The notes under the pieces are model-generated. The model saw nothing but the letters and a program-made list of their open reading frames with translations. It was not told the origin of the DNA and searched no databases. This document shows, in pieces, positions 8,458-15,179 of a stretch of DNA of 22,637 nucleotides. How positions within the stretch are numbered: the stretch's first letter is position 1; each line of letters starts with the position of its first letter. The stretch is from DASWUD01 sp036401755 (GTDB taxonomy: Bacteria; Pseudomonadota; Gammaproteobacteria; Thiohalomonadales; Thiohalomonadaceae), in contig DASWUD010000182.1 of NCBI GenBank assembly GCA_036401755.1, forward strand, positions 1-22,637. The letters are read 5' to 3'. Both the position numbers and the translations under genes were made by a program.

Positions 8458-9554
8458 CCGGCGCACTTGCCGCCGCTGCAACAGCTGCTGCCGGTGCTGC
8501 GAGCAGCAGGAGCGCCAGACAACCACGTGCTGACGGTGTCGCGGCTGGGCACACCACCGCTGTGCACCACCTTGCCGTCGATCACCACTCCCGGCGTCGA
8601 CATCACACCGTAGCCCATGATCTGGCCGATATCCTCGACCTTCTCCAGTTGCACGCTGACACCGAGTTCGGCAGCGGTCTTGCTGATAAGCTCGTAAGTG
8701 GTTTGGCAGTTGCGGCAGCCGCTGCCGAGTACCTTGATCTGTTTCATGGTGTGTTTGTCCTCTGTGGTGGGTTTGATCGCTTCAATGGTGGCGGAGACGA
8801 CATAGGCCTCGATACCGCGTCCCGGTGCCCAGGTGCGGATGAATTCGCGGCTCTCGTCCTTCGGTTTGATCTCGATGTGGGTGAAACCCGCCGCACCCAT
8901 CATCTGTTCCAGCTCGCCGATGGTGGAGGCGCCCGCCATGCAGCCGGTGTAGAGGGCGAGATCCTGGCGTGCCTCTTCCGGTAGTTCCGCGGTGGCAACG
9001 ATGTCGGAGATGGCGAGGCGTCCACCCGGTTTCAGCACCCGAAAGGCTTCGCTAAATACGCGCCCCTTCTCCGGGGAGAGGTTGATGACGCAGTTGGAGA
9101 TGATCACATCGACCGTATCATCGGCCACTGGCAACGCTTCGATCTGGCCGGCGCGAAACTCCACATTGTGGTAGCCACCCTTGTCGGCATTGCTGCGTGC
9201 CTTCTCCAGCATCTGCGGCGTCATGTCGACACCGATGACATGGCCTGTCTCACCCACCGCACGGGCGGCGAGGAAGGCATCGAAGCCGGCGCCACTGCCC
9301 AGATCGAGCACCGTCTCGCCCGGCTTGAGCGCCGCGATCGCCTGCGGATTACCGCAGCCGAGACCGAGGTTGGCACCCTCCGGCACCACGCCCACTTCAC
9401 TGGAGGAGTAGCCGAGTCCCATTGAGACATCGGCGGCCGGTGCCGGCGAGCAGCAACTGCTGGTGCTGCAACAGCCGCCGCCACTTTGGGTGGCGACCTT
9501 GCCGTAACTCTCGCGTACCGCGGCGCGGATCGCTTCGTGATTCTTGTCGCTCAT
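8454..9554 (-). CDS. arsM: Arsenite methyltransferase fused to thioredoxin-like domain (ArsM-Trx)
   Basis: The ATG at 9554 is preceded by AGGAG at an 8-nt distance; the frame is open further upstream but is not protein-like there. Residues 1-260 are an ArsM-type SAM methyltransferase: a Cys-rich N-terminal stretch (28, 29, 34, 35), SAM motif 'VLDLGSGAGFDAF' (82-94), and the three arsenic-binding Cys expected of ArsM at 67, 155 and 205. Residues 270-350 are a small thioredoxin/glutaredoxin-like domain (TM0996 type) with Cys280-x-x-Cys283 and 'STPGVVIDG'. The C-terminus ends Cys-Cys-Ser-Gly-Gly-Lys-Cys. ArsM methylates As(III) to mono- and dimethyl forms using thiols as reductant, so the fused domain may recycle it. 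The domain boundary coincides with an internal SD and ATG (8747), so separate translation is also possible. Confidence 0.85.
   Translation of the reverse strand: MSDKNHEAIRAAVRESYGKVATQSGGGCCSTSSCCSPAPAADVSMGLGYSSSEVGVVPEGANLGLGCGNPQAIAALKPGETVLDLGSGAGFDAFLAARAVGETGHVIGVDMTPQMLEKARSNADKGGYHNVEFRAGQIEALPVADDTVDVIISNCVINLSPEKGRVFSEAFRVLKPGGRLAISDIVATAELPEEARQDLALYTGCMAGASTIGELEQMMGAAGFTHIEIKPKDESREFIRTWAPGRGIEAYVVSATIEAIKPTTEDKHTMKQIKVLGSGCRNCQTTYELISKTAAELGVSVQLEKVEDIGQIMGYGVMSTPGVVIDGKVVHSGGVPSRDTVSTWLSGAPAARSTGSSCCSGGKCAG
8747..8763 (-). promoter_or_regulatory. Internal ribosome-binding site and ATG at the ArsM/Trx junction
   Basis: On the minus strand AGAGGA (8758-8763) lies 10 nt before an in-frame ATG at 8747 (Met270 of the fusion). 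The protein starting there, MKQIKVLGSGCRNC..., is exactly the usual start of free-standing TM0996-like thioredoxins. It could produce a 97-residue stand-alone protein besides the fusion. Confidence 0.5.
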
Positions 9555-9564
9555 CTCTATTCTC

Positions 9565-9870
9565 CTAGCAGCACGACTGGCCGCTTGAGGTGGTGGAGCA
9601 GCCGCAGCCTGTGCTTTCGGCGGCCATGACGGGAATGCTCTTTTTGGCCGGTTTCGACTTTTCCTCAAATTCGGCATCGAGCTTTTGCGCCGCCTCATCG
9701 CGGATGTGGCGGGCGATCTCGATCACGGCGGCAATCTGGTGTTCCGGTACGCCGTAGTCGCGCAGCCGCTGCAATTGACAGAGCCCCATCGCCGGATGTT
9801 TGGCGGCGATGCCGGCGGCGAGTGAGACCATGGCGACGATAGAGGAGTGGAGCGGTGGTTGATCGTTCAT
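9565..9870 (-). CDS. Small CMD/AhpD-like protein with Cys-rich tail
   Basis: The product has 101 residues; ATG 9870 is set by AGGAG 7 nt upstream. Residues 8-70 read like a carboxymuconolactone decarboxylase/AhpD-type helical unit ('VSLAAGIAAKHPAMGLCQLQ', 'YGVPEHQIAAVIEIARHIR'), but where peroxidase-type members have CxxC this one has H-P-A-M. A charged linker then leads to a tail with four Cys (CGC...SCC), similar to the Cys clusters at both ends of ArsM encoded 10 nt downstream. The gene sits between the arsP-type permease and arsM, so binding or handing over trivalent arsenic is a reasonable guess, not shown. The assignment to the CMD fold is moderate. Confidence 0.7.
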   Translation of the reverse strand: MNDQPPLHSSIVAMVSLAAGIAAKHPAMGLCQLQRLRDYGVPEHQIAAVIEIARHIRDEAAQKLDAEFEEKSKPAKKSIPVMAAESTGCGCSTTSSGQSCC

Positions 9871-9884
9871 TGGATATCTCCTGG

Positions 9885-10835
9885 TTACAACAGGTTGAAG
9901 CCCCACCCCACCAGGGTGATGGCGATGGCGAGGATGGCGGTGAAGAGGGCGAGCCCCTGCCATTTGATGACTTTGCGCAGGATAAGCAGCTCGGGCAGCG
10001 AGATGGCGGCGATACTCATCATTAGCGCGAGGGTGGTACCAAGCGCGACTCCCTTGCCGAGCATCGCCTCGGCGATGGGGATCACCCCGGTGGCGTTGGA
10101 GTAGAGCGGCACGCCGAGCAGCACCGCGGCGGGCACCGTGTACCAGGCATCGCCGCCGAGGTTTTCTGTGACCCACTGCGCCGGCACGTAACCATGGAAC
10201 AGCGCGCCCACGGCGACGCCGATGATCACCCATTTCCAGATGCGCCCCACGATCTCTTTGACTTCGGCAAGCGCGAAGGCGTGACGGCCGCGCAACGAGG
10301 TGTCGATTTGGGGGAGCGCCACCTCTCCCATATGGATCTTCCACACATACTCTTCGACCCAGCGCTCCGGCTTGAAGCGTTCCATCACTGCACCGCCTAC
10401 AAAAGCCACGGCGAGGCCCGCGGCCACATATATCAACGTGATTTGCCAGCCGAGCACGCCGGCCAGCATCACCACCGCCACTTCGTTGATCATCGGCGAG
10501 GCGATGAGGAAGGAGAAGGTGACGCCAAGCGGGATGCCCGCCTCGACAAAGCCGATGAAGAGCGGCACCGAGGAGCAGGAGCAGAAGGGGGTTACCGCGC
10601 CAAGCAGGATTGCCAAGGTGCGCGCGAGCCACCTCGGCTTGCCGCGCACATAGTTGCGTACCCGCTCCGGAGAGAGCAGCGCACGCAGCAGCCCCATCGC
10701 GTAGATGATCGCCACGAGCAGCACGAAGATTTTCACCGTGTCCATGATGAAGAAGTGGAGCGCCGCTGCGGTATGGCTGGCGGGGTCGAGAGCGAGCCAT
10801 TGATAGGTGATCAGGTTGGCGAGGACGTCGAACAC
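9885..10835 (-). CDS. arsP: ArsP-type permease (organoarsenical efflux)
   Basis: This 316-residue membrane protein has about eight hydrophobic segments and the diagnostic 'TPFCSCSSVPLFIGFVEAGI' segment (around residues 82-101) of the PF03773 permease family, followed by 'SFLIASPMINEVAVVM'. Characterised ArsP members export trivalent methylated or aromatic arsenicals. Others in the same family (SO_0444-like) are assigned to arsenite, so substrate is inferred from the neighbouring ArsM. The start is GTG at 10835, 2 nt past the arsC stop. A 14-nt gap leads to the CMD-like gene. Confidence 0.8.
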   Translation of the reverse strand: MFDVLANLITYQWLALDPASHTAAALHFFIMDTVKIFVLLVAIIYAMGLLRALLSPERVRNYVRGKPRWLARTLAILLGAVTPFCSCSSVPLFIGFVEAGIPLGVTFSFLIASPMINEVAVVMLAGVLGWQITLIYVAAGLAVAFVGGAVMERFKPERWVEEYVWKIHMGEVALPQIDTSLRGRHAFALAEVKEIVGRIWKWVIIGVAVGALFHGYVPAQWVTENLGGDAWYTVPAAVLLGVPLYSNATGVIPIAEAMLGKGVALGTTLALMMSIAAISLPELLILRKVIKWQGLALFTAILAIAITLVGWGFNLL

Positions 10836-10837
10836 GG

Positions 10838-11266
10838 TCAGTGCACCAGCAGCTCTGCGACGAGTTTTCGTACCCGTTCGCGGATGTCGTCGCGGGCAGT
10901 ACGGAACACTTTCAAGATCTCCCCTTCGCTGCCCGTCGCCTTGGCCGGATCGGTGAGGGGCCAGTGGAGCTTGTGCACGCCGGCAGGCAGGGCCGGGCAG
11001 TGCTCATCGGCATGGCCGCAGACCGTTACCACCACATCGGCGGCAGCGATCATTTCGGGCGTGACCTTGGTCGACTCCTGGCCGGAGATATCGATGCCCG
11101 CCTCGGCCATCACGGCGATGGCGCGCGGATTCTTGCCGTGGGCCTCGATACCGGCCGACTGCACAGCGAGCCTTCCTTGGGCAAAATGGCTGCCCCACCC
11201 CTCCGCCATCTGGGAGCGGCAGGAGTTGCCGGTGCAGAGAAACAGCAGATTCATTTGTTTGTTCAC
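10838..11266 (-). CDS. arsC: Arsenate reductase ArsC, thioredoxin-coupled (LMW-PTPase fold)
   Basis: The 142-residue product carries the P-loop 'CTGNSCRSQ' (Cys11, Cys16) and the redox pair Cys83 and Cys90 in 'VCGHADEHCP', matching Cys10, Cys15, Cys82 and Cys89 of the S. aureus plasmid enzyme. It reduces arsenate to arsenite in the cytoplasm, with electrons from thioredoxin. GTG 11266 is chosen because GGAG stands 8 nt before it; the in-frame ATG four codons later has no such site. The arsR gene ends 24 nt upstream. Confidence 0.9.
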   Translation of the reverse strand: MNKQMNLLFLCTGNSCRSQMAEGWGSHFAQGRLAVQSAGIEAHGKNPRAIAVMAEAGIDISGQESTKVTPEMIAAADVVVTVCGHADEHCPALPAGVHKLHWPLTDPAKATGSEGEILKVFRTARDDIRERVRKLVAELLVH

Positions 11267-11290
11267 GTAGGGTGCTCCGCTTAAGGGAAT

Positions 11291-11644
11291 TCAGGCGCAG
11301 CAGCGCGCGCCGGGACGGTTGGGCATGGCGCAGAGCTGCCGGCGGTCGTGCAGGTGAGGCGTCTCGGTAGCGAGTGACGCGACGGTGACCGTGAGCACCT
11401 GCGCCACCCAGGCGGGCAGTTCGGGGTTGAGCCGGTAGTAGACCCACTGGCCGGCGCGTCTATCACTTACCAGACCACTTTCACGCAATTGGCCAAGGTG
11501 GCGCGAAATCTTCGGCTGGCTTTCGCCCAGCGCGTGGGTCAGCTCGCATACGCACAACTCGCCCTCCAGACCCAGCAACACCAGAGCGCGCAGCCGGGTC
11601 GGGTCGGCGAGGGTGCGGAACAGGGCATCGGCAGAGAGGTTCAT
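11291..11644 (-). CDS. arsR: ArsR-family arsenic-responsive repressor
   Basis: The 117-residue winged-helix protein has the As(III) site 'ELCVCEL' (Cys31, Cys33) in the DNA-binding helix and the recognition segment 'SQPKISRHLGQLRESGLV'. It also ends in a Cys pair. ArsR/SmtB repressors release DNA on binding arsenite or antimonite. The frame is open 39 codons further upstream, but ATG 11644 gives the normal N-terminus 'MNLSADALFRTLADPTRL'. It lacks a ribosome-binding site because the promoter's predicted start point falls on this A. It is the first gene of the operon arsR-arsC-arsP-CMD-arsM. Confidence 0.9.
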   Translation of the reverse strand: MNLSADALFRTLADPTRLRALVLLGLEGELCVCELTHALGESQPKISRHLGQLRESGLVSDRRAGQWVYYRLNPELPAWVAQVLTVTVASLATETPHLHDRRQLCAMPNRPGARCCA

Positions 11645-11650
11645 GACGAG

Positions 11651-11679
11651 AATATATGGCAACCCATATATGCGGTCAA
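11651..11679 (-). promoter_or_regulatory. arsR promoter, likely leaderless
   Basis: Minus strand: -35 TTGACC (11674-11679), a 17-bp spacer, and -10 TATATT (11651-11656). Six bases follow, then the arsR ATG, so the expected +1 is the A of ATG. Confidence 0.65.
11652..11671. promoter_or_regulatory. ArsR operator overlapping the arsR promoter
   Basis: ATATATGG-CAAC-CCATATAT is a perfect 8-bp inverted repeat spanning the spacer and -10 element. A third, similar half-site, GCATATAT, lies near 11680-11688. AT-rich dyads of this kind are typical of ArsR/SmtB operators. Bound repressor would block RNA polymerase. Confidence 0.65.
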
Positions 11680-11856
11680 GCATATATTTTATCAGCCACG
11701 CGCCGGTGCTAAGGCGCGTTCTGGCAGAGCAGCGCGTGTCCTGCAAATCGGGATGAAACACTCACACGCGTTAGATGCGGTAAGGTAAGATGTGGAGCGG
11801 CCGTGAACCGAGTGGTTGCAGGGAAAAATGACTCGACGCCACCCACAGGAGATGGG

Positions 11857-13446
11857 ATGACCATCGGGCGCCACACCAATATTAACGATAAGGATCGCCT
11901 GGGCGACCGCTACCTTTTTGATCAGTCACGTGCAAGCACACCTATCACTCCCGACACCTCCGCGCCGTTGGCCAGGCGCCCCACGCGCCGCTGGGCTATG
12001 AAACAGCCGCTAAACGCTTTCCGCTACGGCTACTATCTGGCGTGCTTCGGCATGCTGGAGCTGCTCCATCTGCTCACGGTCCGCCCGGCGCAACTCATCT
12101 CGCTGCTGTCGCCTGTCGGTATTCTTATCGCTTTGCTGGTGGTGAGCGCGGCGGTCAGGATCCGCCAGGAGTGGGAGGAGACCAGCTTTGCCAGCATCGC
12201 CCGTCAGCAGCGCGACTACTTTCTCCACGAATTCTTTGTCTATGTGGTAGTGGCACTCCTCTCCCTCATCGTCTCCCGTGAGCTGTTACACCTTTCCCTC
12301 GAAGATTCGCTCTACGATACCCTCTTCATTGTTTTGCTGGGCTATTTCGCCTCGGTCGAAAAGACCCTCGTCATCTCCATGAAGTGGTATCGCCAGGGGG
12401 TGCAGCAGCGCGTTGACACCTTCCGCCTGGTGCCGCTCTCCATCACCCTCAAGCGCGCCATCTACAGCGTGCTCGCCGCCGTGGTGCTCTTTCTGCTCGT
12501 CGCACTCTTCCAGTTCCATTCGGCGCTGGAGTATGGGCACGGCGCCCCGGTAACGCTGCTGACCAACTTTGCGCTGGAAAGCCTCTTTTTCCTGCTGCTG
12601 CTGGGCTACCTGCTGCTGCGCATCGCCCGCCGCTATACCAGCAATGTCCACTACATACTCGAAACGCAACTTAAGGTGGTGCGTGATGCCCAGGCGGGTG
12701 ACTACTCGCAGACCATCCCGCTGCTCAGCCAGGGGGAGCTGGGACTGATCGGAATGCAGCTCAACCGTCTGATCGAATATGTGCGCAAGCGCCAGGACGT
12801 GGAGACACTGCTCAAGCGGGTGGTCAGCCCCGACATCATGGAGAAGCTGATCAACACCGATTCCGACAAGCTACGCCGGGGTGAAGAGCGCGAGGTGGCG
12901 ATCCTCTTCTGTGATATCCGCGGCTTTACCGAAATGAGCGAGGGCTCCTCCGCCGCCGACATCATCCTCTTCCTGAATGATTTCTTCTCGGAGCTGACCG
13001 AGATCGTCGCGCGCAATCACGGCACCATCAACAAATTCATGGGGGATGCCGTTCTCGCCGTCTACGGTGGCGACAGCCCCACCGCGGCGATCGATTCGGC
13101 CCTCAACACCGCCAACGAGATCACCATGCGGGTGCGGCAGATGCGTCTGCCCAACGGCGGCTCGCCCGAGACCGGCACCGGCATCCATTTCGGCCGCGTG
13201 GTCGCCGGCACCATCGGTTCCGATCAGCGCTACGAGTACACCTTCCTCGGCGATGCGGTGAACACCGCCAGTCGACTGCAAGGGCTGAGCAAACGGCTCG
13301 GCTATCCCATCATCGTCTCCTCGGAGGCCTACGAGATGTTGTCAGGGTATCTACGCGCCGGCCTCACCGATCTGGGCCAGCACATGCTGCGCGGCAAAGC
13401 CGAGGCGCTGCATATCTACGGCGGCCCCAACGAAGGGCGTGGGTAA
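11857..13446 (+). CDS. Membrane-bound class III adenylate/guanylate cyclase
   Basis: From ATG 11857 (AGGAG 5 nt upstream) the protein has 529 residues; a GTG at 11803 would add 18. A hydrophilic N-terminus precedes six predicted membrane segments (about residues 55-275), then a HAMP-like linker ('AGDYSQTIPLLSQGELGLIG') with a coiled-coil signalling helix. The class III catalytic domain follows: metal-binding Asp in 'LFCDIRGFTEMSE' (about 352), 'NKFMGDAVLAVYGG' (about 391) with the second Asp, and 'GDAVNTASRLQGLSK' (about 466) with the transition-state Asn. It makes cAMP or possibly cGMP; in the substrate site, Lys of 'NKFMGD' favours ATP. The ligand sensed by the membrane domain is unknown. 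Confidence 0.85.
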   Translation: MTIGRHTNINDKDRLGDRYLFDQSRASTPITPDTSAPLARRPTRRWAMKQPLNAFRYGYYLACFGMLELLHLLTVRPAQLISLLSPVGILIALLVVSAAVRIRQEWEETSFASIARQQRDYFLHEFFVYVVVALLSLIVSRELLHLSLEDSLYDTLFIVLLGYFASVEKTLVISMKWYRQGVQQRVDTFRLVPLSITLKRAIYSVLAAVVLFLLVALFQFHSALEYGHGAPVTLLTNFALESLFFLLLLGYLLLRIARRYTSNVHYILETQLKVVRDAQAGDYSQTIPLLSQGELGLIGMQLNRLIEYVRKRQDVETLLKRVVSPDIMEKLINTDSDKLRRGEEREVAILFCDIRGFTEMSEGSSAADIILFLNDFFSELTEIVARNHGTINKFMGDAVLAVYGGDSPTAAIDSALNTANEITMRVRQMRLPNGGSPETGTGIHFGRVVAGTIGSDQRYEYTFLGDAVNTASRLQGLSKRLGYPIIVSSEAYEMLSGYLRAGLTDLGQHMLRGKAEALHIYGGPNEGRG

Positions 13447-13768
13447 CAAAGACAGGGAAGCAAGGAAAAACCGCGGCACTAAATTCGATGGTAGCCCCCA
13501 TCCAGGCTCTTACCTGAGGTACCCGTTCTTGTGAGGAATGGGTTCTCCTAAATAAAGCTGCCCCCATTTCCCGGATCTGGCAGGTGAAGGATCAGTTCTG
13601 TAGCCTCATCAAAGACGAAGACATCTGATACGCCGTTTGACAATAGAAGGCAACGTGCTGGTAACGAGCGGTGGGAGCAGCCACTAAAATAGGCTATGGA
13701 ATTTACCTGTTTAAGAGTCGGTCTGACGAAAATGCTATAGCGAGCTACTCGTGTGATTTTGGTTTGCG
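13447..13768. other. 322-bp intergenic region between convergent genes
   Basis: This gap separates the convergent cyclase and HD-GYP genes. The arms CCCGTTC and GAATGGG around 13527-13547 could form a 7-bp stem with one mismatch, but no T-run follows. A minus-strand open frame ending at 13548 reads like a protein tail over its last 69 codons, but it has no start or ribosome-binding site. I see no gene here that I would call. Confidence 0.5.
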
Positions 13769-14998
13769 TCAGATCAGCGCTTCGTTGAGCAGGTAGGAGC
13801 GCATGTCGACGCCGTAGGCGTCGGGGGGGAGAACCTGGCGGATGGCGTACTGTTTCTTTTGACCGCCGTCGGCGAACATGGCGAGGCTGATGAGGCGCGG
13901 TGGTTCGTAGGGGCGCTTGTCGGGGCTGCGCACCATCATCAGGCGCGGGTAGAGGTGTTCCCCCGGTTGGGAGGAGACGACGATACCGACCTCGCCGCTC
14001 TCCAGCTCCACCAGACTGCCCACCGGGTAGATCCCCAGACACTTGATGAATGCCTCGGTCAGCTTGGCGTCGATCATCTTGTCGCGATAGAGATAGAGAT
14101 AGCGCAGCGCTTCGGTGGAGGCGATCCCTTTGTCACCCTTGCCGTGCGTCAGGGTGTCGTAGAGGTCGACGATGCTGACGATCTTGCTGAAGATGGTCAA
14201 CGCATGGCCGGCGACACCGCGCGGGTAGCCCTTGCCATCCACCTGTTCGTGATGGGAGTGCGCCACGTCGATAACGCTGTCGGGCATGCCCGGGGTGTTG
14301 CTCAGGATCTCCACACCAAGACGGGTGTGGCTCTTCATCAACTCCTGTTCCTGCGGTGTCTTCGTCCGGTTGCGGAGGATCTCCACCGGGATGCGCACCT
14401 CGCCCACGTCGTGCAGCAGGGCGGCCAGCCCCAACTCCTCCACCATCTTCTGGGAGAACTTCATGAAGCGTCCCAGGGTCAGGGAGAGGATGCAGGAGTT
14501 GATGGCGTGGGCTTCCGCCTCCTGCTCATGACTCTTGATGCTGCCCAGCAGCAGCATGGCGTCGGGGTTGCGGATCAGACTCTCGATGATCTCCTCCACC
14601 ACCGCGCTGGCCTGATCGGGATCGAGTGCCTTGCCGGCGCGCGCCTGGCTCAGCATCAGTGATACCTGATGCTCGGCCACCTCCTTGACCTTGCGCGCCC
14701 GGGCGATCTCCTCCTCGATGGCCACCTTGGCCTCGGGTTTTTCGTATTTCACCTCGGCCAGTTTGGCCGCGGCGGCTTCGATCTGCTGGGGGGTGGGGGA
14801 CTTGGCCACCACGCGCTGGTATTGGCTGCGCTCCTCGTCGATGAAGACGAATTTGCAGTAGCGGGTCAGTTCGTTGATATCGCCCTGGCTGGTGATCTTG
14901 AATCCCTGGAACAGAAAGGGGGTTTCGAGCCAGGAGCGGTCGAGCTCGCTGACATACATGCCGATCTGCAGCTCTTTCGTATCAACCTTGCGCTTCAT
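13769..14998 (-). CDS. DUF3391/HD-GYP cyclic-di-GMP phosphodiesterase
   Basis: The 409-residue soluble protein starts with a DUF3391-type region (residues 1-about 115, 'LQIGMYVSELDRSWLETPFL') and a helical, charged linker. The HD-GYP domain covers about 140-330, with His196-Asp197, His223, His249/250 and the GYP triad (257-259) in 'HHEQVDGKGYPRG'. HD-GYP enzymes hydrolyse c-di-GMP through a bi- or trinuclear metal site. The usual HDxGK is HDVGE here, with Glu200 replacing the common Lys, which may alter activity. The C-terminal part has a small beta-rich section ('VGSLVELESGEVGIVV') common to the DUF3391 group. ATG 14998 lacks a good ribosome-binding site. The gene is convergent with the nucleotide cyclase. 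Confidence 0.88.
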   Translation of the reverse strand: MKRKVDTKELQIGMYVSELDRSWLETPFLFQGFKITSQGDINELTRYCKFVFIDEERSQYQRVVAKSPTPQQIEAAAAKLAEVKYEKPEAKVAIEEEIARARKVKEVAEHQVSLMLSQARAGKALDPDQASAVVEEIIESLIRNPDAMLLLGSIKSHEQEAEAHAINSCILSLTLGRFMKFSQKMVEELGLAALLHDVGEVRIPVEILRNRTKTPQEQELMKSHTRLGVEILSNTPGMPDSVIDVAHSHHEQVDGKGYPRGVAGHALTIFSKIVSIVDLYDTLTHGKGDKGIASTEALRYLYLYRDKMIDAKLTEAFIKCLGIYPVGSLVELESGEVGIVVSSQPGEHLYPRLMMVRSPDKRPYEPPRLISLAMFADGGQKKQYAIRQVLPPDAYGVDMRSYLLNEALI

Positions 14999-15179
14999 CT
15001 GATAGTGGCTTTTCTGCTTTGTGTGTCACTGTGGGTGTCGGTCCACCAGGAGGGAAAGGGGCGATGAGCCGACGGGCCATTGTAGTGCTTCCGCGCCGCG
15101 CCGGCATCAATTACCGAGCTCCATTGTGCGCCTCTCTTCAATGGGGGCCCATGATCACCATCGCAAACCTCGAACGGCG

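Noticed and set aside
9555..9698. 48-codon upstream extension of ArsM
   Set aside because: It overlaps the CMD-like gene, and the AGGAG before ATG 9554 marks the start.
11803..11856. GTG start for the nucleotide cyclase
   Set aside because: GGAG precedes it too, but ATG 11857 has a stronger AGGAG and the extra residues carry no domain. It cannot be excluded.
13548..14042. 164-codon minus-strand frame
   Set aside because: Most of it is a shadow of the HD-GYP gene. The tail outside that gene looks protein-like but has no start.
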